A DNA stretch of 37,613 bases from Staphylococcus pasteuri (GTDB lineage: Bacteria > Bacillota > Bacilli > Staphylococcales > Staphylococcaceae), in NCBI RefSeq assembly GCF_003970495.1, contig NZ_RXWW01000005.1:1-37613 (forward strand), given 5' to 3'. A program made the position numbers and the translations under genes. Within the stretch, counting starts at the first letter, position 1, and each line of letters opens with the position of its first letter. The notes beneath the pieces were generated by a model. The model did not search any database and was not told the origin of the DNA. It was given only the letters and a program-made list of their open reading frames with translations. Below, piece after piece: positions 12,030 through 22,940 of the stretch.

Positions 12030-12041
12030 AGGTGGAGCAAT

Positions 12042-12305
12042 ATGCCAAAATCAATTTTGGACATCAAAAATTCTATTGATTGTCATTTAGGAAATCGTAT
12101 TGTACTTAAAGCCAATGGTGGTCGTAAGAAAACAATCGAACGTTCTGGTGTGTTAAAAGAGACATACCCATCAGTATTTGTTGTTGAACTAGACCAAGAT
12201 AAGCATAACTTCGAAAGAGTATCTTATACATACACTGATGTATTAACAGAGAACGTACAAGTTTCATTTGAAGAAGATAATCATCAAGAAGCAATTGCAC
12301 ACTAA
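12042..12305 (+). CDS. veg: Veg protein
   Basis: A small beta-rich protein (87 residues) of the Veg family, highly expressed in B. subtilis, where it is reported to favour biofilm matrix expression; the molecular mechanism is unsettled. The N terminus [17 protein letters not shown] and the KANGGRKKT block are typical. GAGGTGG at 12029-12035 precedes the ATG. It appears monocistronic, with two strong promoters upstream and terminators downstream. Position between ksgA and ispE matches Bacillus after removal of sporulation genes yabG and sspF. Confidence 0.93.
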   Translation: MPKSILDIKNSIDCHLGNRIVLKANGGRKKTIERSGVLKETYPSVFVVELDQDKHNFERVSYTYTDVLTENVQVSFEEDNHQEAIAH

Positions 12306-12319
12306 ATAGACATAATAAT

Positions 12320-12350
12320 ATAGTTGTAGTTATGACTACACTATCATTTT
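12320..12350 (+). terminator. Weak hairpin after veg
   Basis: ATAG and TGTAG (12320-12329, one bulged T) pair with CTACA and CTAT (12336-12344) around a six-base loop, followed by a short TTTT after two bases. It may be a first, weaker terminator of veg. Confidence 0.45.
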
Positions 12351-12372
12351 AAGTTTTATATCATATTAAGGT

Positions 12373-12406
12373 GAGTATTGAGCGAGATGTTCAATACTCT
12401 TTTTTT
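12373..12406 (+). terminator. Main terminator of veg
   Basis: A perfect 9-bp stem GAGTATTGA (12373-12381) and TCAATACTC (12391-12399) with a nine-base loop and seven T residues. Confidence 0.92.
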
Positions 12407-12562
12407 GTTTTAAATCTTAAAATACTTTCTTAAATTTTAAATAAGTGAAGATGAATTATTGATAATCATTGATTTAATTCATTTTTAATATATTCTAAGA
12501 ATGATTGATATAATTATTTATGAAAAAAATGAACATTAACTATCAAATCTTTTAGTCCTTTA

Positions 12563-12571
12563 TGTTAAAAT
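12563..12571 (+). promoter_or_regulatory. Extended -10 promoter candidate for ispE
   Basis: TGT-TAAAAT (12563-12571) is an extended -10 element 34 bases before the ispE start, with AGAGAGGGCGG as ribosome binding region in between. No good -35 box is visible at the normal distance. Confidence 0.45.
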
Positions 12572-12605
12572 CATCTTATTAAGATTACGAAGAGAGGGCG
12601 GAAAA

Positions 12606-13454
12606 ATGATATATGAAACGGCACCTGCCAAAATAAATTTTACGCTCGATACACTTTTTAAAAGAGAAGATGGCTATCACGAGATTGAGATGATTATGAC
12701 TACAGTTGATTTAAATGATCGACTTTCTTTTCAAAAGAGAAAAGATAACAAAATTGTGGTTGAAATCGAACATAATTTTGTAACCGATGATCATAAGAAT
12801 TTAGCATATAAAGCTGCTGAATTAATGACAAGAACATATGATTTGAAACAAGGCGTGACAATTACGATTGATAAAGATATTCCGGTATCAGCTGGCTTAG
12901 CAGGTGGTTCAGCAGATGCAGCTGCCACTATGAGAGGTATGAATCGTTTATATAATTTAAATATATCTTTGGATGAACTGTGTACATTAGGTAACAAAAT
13001 TGGAACTGATGTTTCATTTTGTATATATAACAAGACTGCTTATTGTACTGGTCGAGGTGAAAAGGTGTCATTTTTAAACAAACCACCTTCTGCCTGGGTT
13101 GTATTAGCAAAGCCGAATATTGGCATTTCTTCACCAGATGTATTTAAAGCGTTGGATTTAAATTATAGTCATGAAGTATATACTCAAGATTGTATAGAAG
13201 CGTTAAAATTTTCGGACTATGACAAGTTATGCGCCAGTTTATCTAATAGATTAGAACCTATTTCGATGGAGATGCACCCAGAAATTAAAAAGATAAAAGA
13301 AAATATGTTGCAATGTGGTGCAGACGGAGCTTTGATGAGTGGTAGTGGACCAACAGTTTATGGTTTAGCACAAAAAGAAAGCCAAGCCAAAAATATTTAT
13401 AATGCTGTAAACGGATGTTGTAACGAAGTATATTTAGTTAGATTATTAGGATAG
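12606..13454 (+). CDS. ispE: IspE-like GHMP kinase (4-diphosphocytidyl-2-C-methyl-D-erythritol kinase family)
   Basis: By family, IspE phosphorylates CDP-methylerythritol in the MEP isoprenoid pathway. The 282-residue protein has the GHMP ATP loop [15 protein letters not shown] at residues 93-107, the catalytic lysine in [10 protein letters not shown] (Lys9) and Asp135 in GTDVSFCI, so the active site looks intact. The C-terminal glycine motif [11 protein letters not shown] is present. Staphylococci make isoprenoids by the mevalonate pathway, so the classic substrate should be absent and the true role is open. purR begins 13 bases after the stop, and ispE-purR linkage is the same as in Bacillus. 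Confidence 0.88.
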   Translation: MIYETAPAKINFTLDTLFKREDGYHEIEMIMTTVDLNDRLSFQKRKDNKIVVEIEHNFVTDDHKNLAYKAAELMTRTYDLKQGVTITIDKDIPVSAGLAGGSADAAATMRGMNRLYNLNISLDELCTLGNKIGTDVSFCIYNKTAYCTGRGEKVSFLNKPPSAWVVLAKPNIGISSPDVFKALDLNYSHEVYTQDCIEALKFSDYDKLCASLSNRLEPISMEMHPEIKKIKENMLQCGADGALMSGSGPTVYGLAQKESQAKNIYNAVNGCCNEVYLVRLLG

Positions 13455-13467
13455 AAGGGTTGAAATG

Positions 13468-14292
13468 ATGAGGTATAAAAGAAGTGAACGAATTGTGTTT
13501 ATGACACAATATTTGATGAACCACCCGAATAAATTGATTCCTTTAACATTTTTCGTAGATAAGTTTGAACAGGCAAAATCTTCAATTAGTGAGGATGTAC
13601 AAATTATTAAAAGTACATTTCAAAAAGAAGCATTGGGAACAGTTACGACTACAGCAGGAGCAAGTGGAGGCGTAACATATAAACCGATGATGAGTAAGGA
13701 AGAAGCGACTGAAGTTGTAAATGAAGTTATTTCATTACTAGATGAGAAAGATAGATTGTTGCCAGGCGGTTATTTATTCTTATCAGACTTAGTCGGAAAC
13801 CCTACATTATTAAATAAGGTAGGTAAATTGATAGCGAGTATTTATATGAACGAACAACTAGATGCTGTAGTCACGATTGCTACGAAAGGTATATCGCTTG
13901 CTAATGCAGTAGCAAACGTATTAAATTTACCTGTAGTAGTTATTAGAAAAGATAATAAAGTAACAGAAGGTTCTACAGTTTCTATCAATTATGTTTCAGG
14001 ATCGTCTAGAAAAATAGAAACAATGGTATTATCTAAGCGTACATTAGCTGAAAATTCTAATGTACTTGTCGTCGATGATTTTATGAGAGCAGGTGGCTCA
14101 ATCAACGGTGTTATGAATTTAATGAATGAGTTTAAAGCACACGTAAAAGGGGTATCAGTACTCGTAGAATCGAAAGAAGTAAAACAAAGGTTAATAGAAG
14201 ATTATACTTCCTTGGTAAGACTATCAGATGTTGACGAATATAATCAGGAATTTAAAGTAGAACCAGGCAATAGCTTGTCTAAATTTTCTTAA
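13468..14292 (+). CDS. purR: Purine operon repressor PurR
   Basis: Represses purine synthesis genes and is released from DNA by PRPP. Residues 1-70 form a winged-helix DNA-binding domain ([19 protein letters not shown] at the start), followed by a type I phosphoribosyltransferase-like effector domain with the PRPP motif [11 protein letters not shown] around residues 201-211. Two ATGs lie in tandem; I choose 13468 because GAAGGG at 13454-13459 is 8 bases from it and the family begins MRYKRS. Length is then 274 residues. ridA starts 16 bases downstream. The gene body contains a sigma-B-type promoter for ridA-spoVG. Confidence 0.95.
   Translation: MRYKRSERIVFMTQYLMNHPNKLIPLTFFVDKFEQAKSSISEDVQIIKSTFQKEALGTVTTTAGASGGVTYKPMMSKEEATEVVNEVISLLDEKDRLLPGGYLFLSDLVGNPTLLNKVGKLIASIYMNEQLDAVVTIATKGISLANAVANVLNLPVVVIRKDNKVTEGSTVSINYVSGSSRKIETMVLSKRTLAENSNVLVVDDFMRAGGSINGVMNLMNEFKAHVKGVSVLVESKEVKQRLIEDYTSLVRLSDVDEYNQEFKVEPGNSLSKFS
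14130..14155 (+). promoter_or_regulatory. Sigma-B promoter for ridA-spoVG, inside purR
   Basis: GTTTAA (14130-14135), 14 bases, then GGGTAT (14150-14155) is a 12 of 12 match to the sigma-B consensus. The predicted start near 14163 gives an untranslated leader of about 145 bases before ridA. In S. aureus the yabJ-spoVG pair is known to be sigma-B dependent, which fits. Both boxes also encode PurR residues, so coding constraint must be considered. Confidence 0.75.
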
Positions 14293-14308
14293 AGGAGCGA
14301 ATTACATC

Positions 14309-14683
14309 ATGGAAATAATTAACACAAATAAAGCACCAGAAGCATTAGGACCTTATTCACATGCTACAGTAGTAAATGGACTTGTTTATACATCAGGTCA
14401 AATCCCACTTAATTTAGAGGGAGAAATTGTCAGTGATGATGTAAAAGAACAAACTAAACAAGTTTTAGAAAATTTATTTGTGGTACTTAAAGAAGCAGGT
14501 TCAGATTTAGATAATGTTGTTAAAACAACTATTTTTATTTCTGATATGAATAATTTCCAATATATAAATGAGGTATATGGAAGTTATTTCGATAAACATC
14601 AACCAGCACGTAGCTGTGTAGAAGTAGCTAGACTACCTAAAGATGTTAAAGTAGAAATAGAATTAATTAGTAAAGTTAAATAA
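14309..14683 (+). CDS. ridA: RidA-family enamine/imine deaminase (YabJ)
   Basis: RidA hydrolyses reactive enamines and imines such as 2-aminoacrylate released by PLP enzymes, protecting them from damage. The 124-residue subunit of the homotrimer shows ALGPYSHA and YTSGQIPL near the N terminus, the substrate-binding arginine in PARSCVEV (Arg101) and the C-terminal VEIELI with Glu116 and Glu118. AAAGGAG precedes the ATG. It is transcribed with spoVG in staphylococci, most likely from the sigma-B promoter in purR, and possibly also by read-through from ispE-purR. Confidence 0.95.
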   Translation: MEIINTNKAPEALGPYSHATVVNGLVYTSGQIPLNLEGEIVSDDVKEQTKQVLENLFVVLKEAGSDLDNVVKTTIFISDMNNFQYINEVYGSYFDKHQPARSCVEVARLPKDVKVEIELISKVK

Positions 14684-14699
14684 AGGATATAATTTTCTT

Positions 14700-14728
14700 T
14701 TGAGCAATTGTCAAGCTTCTAATAAAAC
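14700..14728 (+). promoter_or_regulatory. Weak candidate sigma-A promoter for spoVG
   Basis: TTGAGC (14700-14705), a 17-base spacer and TAAAAC (14723-14728), each 4 of 6 to consensus. It would allow spoVG expression independent of ridA. Confidence 0.3.
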
Positions 14729-14754
14729 AAAGATATACTAGGGGGGCTCACTAC

Positions 14755-15057
14755 ATGAAAGTGACAGATGTTAGACTTAGAAAAATAGATACAGATGGTA
14801 GAATGAAGGCGCTTGTTTCTATCACATTAGACGAGGCGTTTGTAATCCATGACTTACGTGTGATTGAAGGAAACTCAGGTCTTTTTGTCGCAATGCCAAG
14901 TAAACGTACACCAGATGGTGAATTCCGCGACATCGCGCATCCAATTAACTCAGAAATGAGACAAGAAATTCAAGATGCAGTGATGAAAGTATATGATGAA
15001 ACTGATGAAGTCATTCCTGATAAAAATGCAACATCAGATGAATCTGACGAAGCTTAA
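14755..15057 (+). CDS. spoVG: SpoVG, DNA/RNA-binding regulator
   Basis: SpoVG is a small dimeric nucleic-acid-binding protein. In S. aureus it acts downstream of sigma-B on capsule, secreted proteins and antibiotic tolerance; in Bacillus it affects sporulation. The 100 residues begin [11 protein letters not shown] and include the ligand-like strand [20 protein letters not shown] that marks the family, with an acidic tail rich in Asp and Glu. AGGGGGG at 14740-14746 is a strong ribosome binding site. A long terminator follows, so this ends the purR-ridA-spoVG unit. It is kept although sporulation genes of this region are gone. Confidence 0.97.
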   Translation: MKVTDVRLRKIDTDGRMKALVSITLDEAFVIHDLRVIEGNSGLFVAMPSKRTPDGEFRDIAHPINSEMRQEIQDAVMKVYDETDEVIPDKNATSDESDEA

Positions 15058-15072
15058 ATATAAACATATTTT

Positions 15073-15110
15073 ACAGAGTCAACATATTATACTATGTTGA
15101 CTCTGTTTTT
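15073..15110 (+). terminator. Strong terminator after spoVG
   Basis: A perfect 14-bp stem, ACAGAGTCAACATA (15073-15086) with its inverse at 15093-15106, a six-base loop and a T-run to 15110. Confidence 0.96.
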
Positions 15111-15309
15111 GTTTTTAGGACTACTTTTAAAATATAACATTTACTTTCAAGTATATTTTGTCCCTCTTCATTAAATGTTTTAATCATTTGAACTTACTTA
15201 AAAATTTAAGCATTAAAATCAACACCATAACAACTAACATTAAGTAAATTATTCATGGTTTTGTAAGTGAGTAGCACATAATAAGTATTTCATCTAAATA
15301 GGTTATATG

Positions 15310-16741
<1,432 letters not shown>

Positions 16742-16804
16742 TTGAAATGAATATGTAAACATAGGATTTAGACTTTTGTCATAGTAATCAAGTTTATTTT
16801 TCTA

Positions 16805-16810
16805 TATAAT
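16805..16810 (+). promoter_or_regulatory. Possible -10 box for prs
   Basis: A perfect TATAAT 36 bases before the prs start, but no acceptable -35 at 16-18 bases; TTGTCA at 16776 is 23 bases away. prs may also be read through from glmU. Confidence 0.3.
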
Positions 16811-16845
16811 AGTAGATGTGTAAGTAAATAATTGGAGGACTATAA

Positions 16846-17811
16846 ATGTTAAATAATGAATATAAGAATTCATCGCTAAAGATTTTTTCACTTAAAGGTA
16901 ATGAACCTTTAGCACAGGAAGTAGCAGACCATGTAGGTATTGAATTAGGAAAATGTTCTGTAAAACGTTTCAGTGATGGAGAAATTCAAATCAATATAGA
17001 AGAAAGTATCCGTGGTTGTGATGTTTTTATCATCCAACCTACTTCATACCCAGTTAATCTACATCTAATGGAATTACTTATTATGATTGATGCTTGTAAA
17101 CGTGCATCGGCGGCAAATATTAACATCGTAGTGCCTTATTACGGTTATGCTCGTCAAGATAGAAAAGCACGTAGTCGTGAACCTATTACTGCTAAATTAG
17201 TAGCAAACTTAATCGAAACTGCAGGAGCAAATCGCATGATCGCATTAGATTTACATGCGCCACAAATCCAAGGTTTCTTTGATATTCCAATTGATCATTT
17301 AATGGGTGTACCTATTTTAGCGCAACATTTCCAAAATGATCCTGCTATTAATCCAGAAGAATGTGTTGTTGTTTCACCTGATCATGGTGGTGTAACGAGA
17401 GCACGTAAATTGGCAGACATTTTAAAAACTCCAATTGCTATTATTGATAAACGTCGTCCAAAACCAAATGTGGCTGAAGTAATGAACATTGTGGGCGATA
17501 TTGAAGGAAGAACAGCCATCATTATTGATGATATTATTGATACAGCAGGTACAATTACTTTAGCAGCTCAATCACTTAAAGATAAAGGTGCTAAAGAAGT
17601 ATATGCATGTTGTACACACCCTGTATTATCAGGTCCAGCTAAAGAACGTATCGAAAATTCAGCAATTAAAGAATTAATCGTTACGAACTCAATTCAATTA
17701 GAAGAAAGTCGTAAACCAACAAATACGAAAGAACTTTCAGTTGCAGGTTTAATTAGTAAAGCTATTATTCGTGTATATGAAAGAGAATCAGTTAGTGTAT
17801 TATTCGACTAA
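16846..17811 (+). CDS. prs: Ribose-phosphate pyrophosphokinase (PRPP synthetase)
   Basis: Transfers pyrophosphate from ATP to ribose-5-phosphate, making PRPP for purine, pyrimidine, NAD, histidine and tryptophan synthesis. PRPP is also the effector of PurR and substrate of Hpt, both encoded in this window. The 321-residue class I enzyme has [10 protein letters not shown] near the N terminus, the flexible-loop region [17 protein letters not shown], the DHGG metal-binding motif in [11 protein letters not shown] and the PRPP loop [21 protein letters not shown] is the ribosome binding site for ATG 16846. Confidence 0.97.
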   Translation: MLNNEYKNSSLKIFSLKGNEPLAQEVADHVGIELGKCSVKRFSDGEIQINIEESIRGCDVFIIQPTSYPVNLHLMELLIMIDACKRASAANINIVVPYYGYARQDRKARSREPITAKLVANLIETAGANRMIALDLHAPQIQGFFDIPIDHLMGVPILAQHFQNDPAINPEECVVVSPDHGGVTRARKLADILKTPIAIIDKRRPKPNVAEVMNIVGDIEGRTAIIIDDIIDTAGTITLAAQSLKDKGAKEVYACCTHPVLSGPAKERIENSAIKELIVTNSIQLEESRKPTNTKELSVAGLISKAIIRVYERESVSVLFD

Positions 17812-17826
17812 AATTGTTAAATGCGT

Positions 17827-17855
17827 TTGACGAAAATGTTTTAAGCGTGTATAAT
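17827..17855 (+). promoter_or_regulatory. Strong sigma-A promoter for rplY
   Basis: TTGACG (17827-17832), a 17-base spacer and a perfect TATAAT (17850-17855), starting 16 bases after the prs stop. The predicted leader runs about 100 bases, from near 17862 to 17964. No sigma-B boxes are visible here, although ctc is a sigma-B gene in B. subtilis. Confidence 0.85.
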
Positions 17856-17886
17856 ACATTCGTTCGTGATTATACGAATAAATAAA

Positions 17887-17922
17887 CACTTACAAGCAAC
17901 GATTGATGTTGATGGGTAAGTG
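17887..17922 (+). promoter_or_regulatory. Stem-loop in the rplY leader
   Basis: CACTTAC (17887-17893) pairs with GTAAGTG (17916-17922), with an inner CAAC/GTTG stem (17897-17900 with 17908-17911) separated by internal loops. A second inverted repeat, ATTCGT/ACGAAT (17858-17879), overlaps the start site. The structure lies upstream of the ribosome binding site at 17950. Autoregulation by L25 is possible but unproven. Confidence 0.5.
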
Positions 17923-17964
17923 AGGAGCTCATTAAAAGAGCGAAAGATGAAAGGTGGAAATAGA

Positions 17965-18630
17965 ATGACTTCATTAAAGTCAATCATCCGTCAAGGTAAA
18001 CAAACTCGTTCTGACCTTAAACAACTTAGAAATGCTGGTAAAGTACCTGCAGTTGTATATGGTTACGGTACAAAAAATACTTCAGTTAAAGTTGATGAAG
18101 TTGAATTTATCAAAGTTATCCGTGAAGTAGGACGTAACGGTGTTATCGAATTAGGTGTTGGTTCTAAATCAATCAAAGTAATGGTATCAGATTACCAATA
18201 CGATCCATTGAAAAACCAAATCACTCATATCGACTTCTTAGCTATTAACATGACTGAAGAACGTACTGTAGAAGTACCAGTTCAATTAGTTGGTGAAGCA
18301 GTAGGCGCTAAAGAAGGCGGCGTAGTTGAACAACCATTATTCGACTTACAAGTAACTGCTACTCCAGATAATATCCCAGAATCAATCGAAGTTGATATCA
18401 CTGAATTAAATATCAACGATAGCTATTCTGTAGCTGACATTAAAGTTTCTGGTGACTTCACTATCGAAAACGATCCTGAAGAATCTATCGTAACAGTAGT
18501 TCCTCCAACAGATGAACCTACTGAAGAAGAAGTAGAAGCTATGGAAGGCGAAGCAGCTACTGAAGAACCAGAACGCGTTGGCGAAGAAAATGACGACAAC
18601 GAAGAAGAAGAAAATAAAGAAGAAGAATAA
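17965..18630 (+). CDS. rplY: Ribosomal protein L25 / general stress protein Ctc (long form)
   Basis: Binds loop E of 5S rRNA on the large subunit. The 221-residue long form has the N-terminal 5S-binding domain (about 1-95, including [11 protein letters not shown] and [12 protein letters not shown]) and the TL5/Ctc C-terminal beta domain, then a strongly acidic Glu-rich tail of roughly 40 residues. I start at ATG 17965 ([11 protein letters not shown]) because AAAGGTGG at 17950-17957 is placed for it. A GTG at 17920 opens the frame but would add 15 residues not found in relatives and lies in the leader stem. It is monocistronic between its promoter and terminator. Confidence 0.95.
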   Translation: MTSLKSIIRQGKQTRSDLKQLRNAGKVPAVVYGYGTKNTSVKVDEVEFIKVIREVGRNGVIELGVGSKSIKVMVSDYQYDPLKNQITHIDFLAINMTEERTVEVPVQLVGEAVGAKEGGVVEQPLFDLQVTATPDNIPESIEVDITELNINDSYSVADIKVSGDFTIENDPEESIVTVVPPTDEPTEEEVEAMEGEAATEEPERVGEENDDNEEEENKEEE

Positions 18631-18679
18631 GATTATTATCAATTATAATATCTTATAAAGATTCTTAACTTTATTGACG

Positions 18680-18715
18680 AGCACTATGCTTATACTAATA
18701 AGCATAGTGCTTTTT
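18680..18715 (+). terminator. Strong terminator after rplY
   Basis: A perfect 14-bp stem, AGCACTATGCTTAT (18680-18693) with its inverse (18698-18711), a four-base loop ACTA and a T-run to 18715. Confidence 0.96.
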
Positions 18716-18805
18716 GTGTTATTATAGGGAATGATTATAAAATTGTGGTATTGATAAATGATATAAAGATTAACTTACGATTGGTTATTTTAATCGGAGA
18801 CAATA

Positions 18806-18835
18806 TATCATTTGAAGAATAGTCACTAAATGATA
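18806..18835. repeat. 8-bp inverted repeat upstream of pth
   Basis: TATCATTT (18806-18813) and AAATGATA (18828-18835) are exact inverses 14 bases apart, ending about 12 bases before the pth ribosome binding site TGGAGGT. It could be an operator or a leader hairpin. No clear pth promoter is found in 18716-18861. Confidence 0.35.
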
Positions 18836-18861
18836 AACATTAATTTTGGAGGTAACGACAT

Positions 18862-19434
18862 ATGAAATGTATTGTAGGTCTTGGAAATATTGGTAAACGA
18901 TTTGAACTTACAAGACACAATATTGGCTTCGAAGTCATTGACTATATATTAGAGCGTCATGGATTTAAATTAGATAAGCAAAAATTTAAAGGTGCATACA
19001 CTATTGAAAGAATGAATGGTGACAAAGTTTTACTTATTGAACCAATGACAATGATGAATTTATCCGGTGAGGCAGTAGCCCCGTTAATGGATTATTATAA
19101 TATAGATGTAGAAGATCTTATTGTATTATATGATGACTTAGATTTAGATCAAGGACACGTGCGTTTGCGTCAAAAAGGCAGCGCTGGTGGTCACAATGGT
19201 ATGAAGTCTATTATTAAAATGCTAGGTACTGATCAATTTAAAAGAATTCGTATAGGTGTTGGTCGACCTACGAATGGTATGTCTGTTCCTGATTATGTAT
19301 TACAACGCTTTTCAAAAGAAGAAATGATGACAATGGAGAAAGTCATTGAACATTCAGCAAATGCAGTGGAAGCATTTATAGTAACATCTAGATTTGATAA
19401 TGTCATGAATGAATATAATGGTGAAATCAATTGA
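18862..19434 (+). CDS. pth: Peptidyl-tRNA hydrolase
   Basis: Hydrolyses peptidyl-tRNA that has dropped off or been split from ribosomes, recycling tRNA. The 190-residue protein has the [19 protein letters not shown] start with catalytic His19, the DDLDLDQG segment and the [12 protein letters not shown] motif. GGAGGT precedes the ATG. Its stop overlaps the mfd start by 4 bases (TTGA), the first link in an unbroken run of overlapping genes through rqcP. B. subtilis has the same pth(spoVC)-mfd arrangement except for the small gene yabK between them. Confidence 0.97.
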   Translation: MKCIVGLGNIGKRFELTRHNIGFEVIDYILERHGFKLDKQKFKGAYTIERMNGDKVLLIEPMTMMNLSGEAVAPLMDYYNIDVEDLIVLYDDLDLDQGHVRLRQKGSAGGHNGMKSIIKMLGTDQFKRIRIGVGRPTNGMSVPDYVLQRFSKEEMMTMEKVIEHSANAVEAFIVTSRFDNVMNEYNGEIN

Positions 19435-22400
19435 GACAAGTCATTTCTAACTATATAAAAGAAGATAAGCGTTTTCAGGAATTAGACCAAGTGTTTGGCC
19501 AAGATAATATTTTGGTTACTGGCCTATCCCCTTCAGCTAAAGCTACATTGATTGCTGAAAAATATTTATCAGACCATAAACAAATGTTATTAGTGACTAA
19601 TAACTTATACCAAGCAGATAAAATCGAAGCAGATATTTTACAATACGTCAGTGATGAAGAAATTTATAAATATCCAGTCCAAGATATCATGACGGAAGAA
19701 TTTTCTACGCAAAGCCCTCAGCTCATGAGTGAACGTGTTAGAACCCTAACAGCACTGGCTCATGGAAAGAAAGGGTTATTTATCGTCCCATTAAATGGAT
19801 TGAAAAAATGGTTAACGCCGGTAGAAATGTGGCGCAATCATCAAATGACATTGAATGTTGGAGATGATATTGAAGTTGATGATTTCTTAAATAAATTAGT
19901 CAATATGGGATATCGCAGAGAAAGTGTGGTTTCGCATATTGGGGAATTTTCTCTTAGAGGAGGAATCATTGATATTTATCCTCTAATTGGATCCCCTGTC
20001 CGAATAGAACTATTTGATACAGAAATTGATTCTATTAGAGATTTTGATGTTGAAACTCAGAGATCTAATGATAATTTAGAAAGTATAGAAATCACGACAG
20101 CGAGTGATTATATTATTACAGATGAGGTCATCAATCATTTACAAACTCATTTAAAAGAAGCGTATGAAGAAACAAGACCTAAAATAGAAAAATCTGTACG
20201 AAATGATTTGAAAGAAACATATGAAAGTTTCAAACTCTTTGAATCTACATTTTTTGACCATCAATTGTTAAGAAGATTAGTGGCATTTATGTATGAACAA
20301 CCATCTACTATTATTGATTATTTTTCTAAGGATGTAGTCATTGCAGTTGACGAATATAATCGTATTAAAGAAACAGAAGAAACTTTGACAACTGAAGTTG
20401 ATGATTTTATAAGCAACTTAATTGAAAGTGGTAATGGTTTTATTGGTCAAAGTTTTATGCAGTATGATGGCTTTGAAAATCTTCTACAAGATAAGCCGGT
20501 TGCTTACTTTACTTTATTTACGTCTTCTATGCCTGTTGAATTAGAACATATTATTAAGTTTTCATGTAAGCCAGTTCAACAGTTTTATGGTCAATATGAT
20601 ATTATGCGTTCTGAATTCCAAAGATTTATTCAAAATGAATATGCTGTTATCGTTCTTGTTGAGACAGAAACAAAAGTAGAACGCATACAATCTATGTTGA
20701 ACGAAATGCATATTCCTGTAGTGACAAATATTGATCAAGCTTCGACAAGTGGTCAAGCTGTTGTCTTAGAAGGTAGCTTATCAGAAGGTTTTGAATTACC
20801 TTATATGCAATTAGTTGTGATAACTGAAAGAGAACTATTTAAAACAAAACAGAAAAAACAACGTAAACGTACGAAAACAATGTCTAATGCTGAAAAAATT
20901 AAGTCCTATCAGGATTTAAATGTAGGAGACTATGTCGTCCATGTCCACCACGGTGTAGGACGATATTTAGGTGTAGAAACGCTAGAAGTTGGAGAACAAC
21001 ATAGAGACTATATTAAGTTACAGTACAAGGGCACCGATCAATTATTCGTTCCTGTAGATCAAATGGATCAAGTACAAAAATATGTTGCTTCTGAAGATAA
21101 ATCGCCACGTTTAAACAAACTTGGTGGCACAGAGTGGAAAAAAACTAAAGCAAAAGTTCAACAAAGTGTTGAGGATATTGCAGACGAATTAATCGATTTA
21201 TATAAACAAAGAGAAATGTCTGTAGGTTACCAATTTGGCCCAGACACTGCAGAACAATCTACTTTCGAATTGGACTTCCCATATGAACTGACACCCGATC
21301 AAAGTAAATCTATTGAAGAAATTAAAGGTGACATGGAAAGAGAACGTCCAATGGATCGCTTATTATGTGGCGATGTAGGTTACGGTAAGACAGAAGTTGC
21401 TGTACGAGCTGCATTTAAAGCAGTTATGGAAGGTAAACAAGTTGCGTTTTTAGTACCAACTACTATATTAGCGCAACAACACTATGAAACATTAATAGAA
21501 CGTATGCAAGATTTCCCTGTAGAAATTCAATTAATTAGTCGTTTCCGTTCTACAAAAGAGGTAAAAGAAACAAAAGAAGGACTGAAATCTGGTTACGTAG
21601 ATATTGTTGTCGGTACTCATAAATTACTTGGAAAAGATATACACTATAAAGATTTAGGATTGCTTATTGTCGATGAAGAACAACGCTTTGGCGTACGTCA
21701 TAAAGAGAGAATTAAAACATTGAAAAATAATGTGGATGTGTTAACACTGACAGCTACTCCAATACCTAGAACATTGCATATGAGTATGCTTGGTGTACGT
21801 GACTTATCTGTTATTGAAACACCACCTGAAAATCGTTTTCCAGTACAGACGTATGTATTAGAACAAAATACGAATTTTATTAAAGAAGCGTTAGAAAGAG
21901 AATTATCTCGTGACGGACAAGTATTTTATTTATATAACAAAGTTCAATCAATATATGAAAAGAGAGAACAACTTCAAATGTTGATGCCTGATGCTAATAT
22001 CGCTGTTGCACACGGTCAAATGACAGAACGAGATTTAGAAGAAACGATGTTGAGTTTTATTAATCACGAATATGATATTTTGGTAACGACTACGATTATC
22101 GAAACAGGTGTAGATGTTCCGAATGCCAATACATTAATTATTGAAGAAGCGGATCGATTTGGTCTAAGTCAATTATATCAATTGCGTGGACGTGTAGGGC
22201 GTTCAAGTAGAATTGGTTATGCTTACTTCCTTCACCCTACAAACAAAGTATTAACTGAAACAGCTGAAGAAAGATTACAAGCTATTAAAGAATTTACTGA
22301 ACTAGGTTCAGGATTCAAGATTGCTATGCGTGATTTAAATATTCGTGGTGCCGGTAATTTACTTGGTAAACAGCAACATGGATTTATAGATTCTGTCGGC

Positions 22401-22940
22401 TTTGATTTATACTCTCAAATGCTTGAAGAAGCAGTTAATGAAAAACGAGGTATTAAAGAAGAAACACCAGATACACCTGAAGTAGAAGTTGAACTCAACT
22501 TAGACGCCTATTTACCAGCAGAATACATTCAAAATGAACAAGCTAAAATTGAAATTTATAAGAAACTACGAAAAGTGGAGTCAGAAGAACAACTTATGGA
22601 TATCAAAGATGAATTAATCGATCGTTTTAATGAATATCCAGTAGAAGTTGAACGTTTATTAGATATTGTAGAAATCAAAACGCATGCTTTACATGCAGGT
22701 ATTACAAAAATTAAAGATTTAGGTAAACAAATTCAAATTTTATTATCAGAGAAATCTACTACTGATATAGATGGCGAAGCATTATTTAAAAATACTCAAC
22801 CACTTGGTAGATCAATGAAAGTTGGCGTTGAGAATGGCACAATGAAAGTGACACTTACTAAGTCTAAGCAATGGTTAGATAACTTAAAATTCTTAGTTAA
22901 ATGCATTGAAGAAAGTATGAGTATTCAAGATGAAGCATAA
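19431..22940 (+). CDS. mfd: Transcription-repair coupling factor Mfd
   Basis: Mfd pushes stalled RNA polymerase off damaged DNA using ATP and recruits UvrA. The 1169-residue protein has the UvrB-like N-terminal module, an RNA polymerase interaction (CarD-like) domain starting at [20 protein letters not shown], the RecG-like translocase with Walker A GDVGYGKT at 647-654 and DEEQ at 748-751, the LRGRVGRS motif VI and the autoinhibitory C-terminal domain. The start is TTG at 19431, overlapping the pth stop, with ATGGTGA in the end of pth as ribosome binding site. The flippase gene overlaps its 3' end by 11 bases. Confidence 0.97.
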   Translation: MRQVISNYIKEDKRFQELDQVFGQDNILVTGLSPSAKATLIAEKYLSDHKQMLLVTNNLYQADKIEADILQYVSDEEIYKYPVQDIMTEEFSTQSPQLMSERVRTLTALAHGKKGLFIVPLNGLKKWLTPVEMWRNHQMTLNVGDDIEVDDFLNKLVNMGYRRESVVSHIGEFSLRGGIIDIYPLIGSPVRIELFDTEIDSIRDFDVETQRSNDNLESIEITTASDYIITDEVINHLQTHLKEAYEETRPKIEKSVRNDLKETYESFKLFESTFFDHQLLRRLVAFMYEQPSTIIDYFSKDVVIAVDEYNRIKETEETLTTEVDDFISNLIESGNGFIGQSFMQYDGFENLLQDKPVAYFTLFTSSMPVELEHIIKFSCKPVQQFYGQYDIMRSEFQRFIQNEYAVIVLVETETKVERIQSMLNEMHIPVVTNIDQASTSGQAVVLEGSLSEGFELPYMQLVVITERELFKTKQKKQRKRTKTMSNAEKIKSYQDLNVGDYVVHVHHGVGRYLGVETLEVGEQHRDYIKLQYKGTDQLFVPVDQMDQVQKYVASEDKSPRLNKLGGTEWKKTKAKVQQSVEDIADELIDLYKQREMSVGYQFGPDTAEQSTFELDFPYELTPDQSKSIEEIKGDMERERPMDRLLCGDVGYGKTEVAVRAAFKAVMEGKQVAFLVPTTILAQQHYETLIERMQDFPVEIQLISRFRSTKEVKETKEGLKSGYVDIVVGTHKLLGKDIHYKDLGLLIVDEEQRFGVRHKERIKTLKNNVDVLTLTATPIPRTLHMSMLGVRDLSVIETPPENRFPVQTYVLEQNTNFIKEALERELSRDGQVFYLYNKVQSIYEKREQLQMLMPDANIAVAHGQMTERDLEETMLSFINHEYDILVTTTIIETGVDVPNANTLIIEEADRFGLSQLYQLRGRVGRSSRIGYAYFLHPTNKVLTETAEERLQAIKEFTELGSGFKIAMRDLNIRGAGNLLGKQQHGFIDSVGFDLYSQMLEEAVNEKRGIKEETPDTPEVEVELNLDAYLPAEYIQNEQAKIEIYKKLRKVESEEQLMDIKDELIDRFNEYPVEVERLLDIVEIKTHALHAGITKIKDLGKQIQILLSEKSTTDIDGEALFKNTQPLGRSMKVGVENGTMKVTLTKSKQWLDNLKFLVKCIEESMSIQDEA

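Larger units (their letters stand above)
12306..12605 (+). other. 300-base intergenic region veg-ispE
   Basis: The first 100 bases hold two terminator-like hairpins. From about 12410 to 12560 the sequence is extremely AT-rich with no open frame I can support. It contains the Fur half-site-like TGATAAT near 12460 inside an imperfect inverted repeat (GAATTA ... TAATTC). The ispE promoter candidate lies at the right end. Nothing else is recognised. Confidence 0.6.

Noticed and set aside
17920..17964. GTG start at 17920 that would lengthen L25 by 15 residues
   Set aside because: The added residues are not in relatives, the GTG lies in the leader stem-loop, and AAAGGTGG at 17950 is placed for the ATG at 17965.
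18406..18642. A Phe/Ile-rich minus-strand frame resembling a membrane peptide
   Set aside because: It is the reverse reading of the Glu-rich (GAA) tail of L25; complementary TTC codons give the Phe runs.
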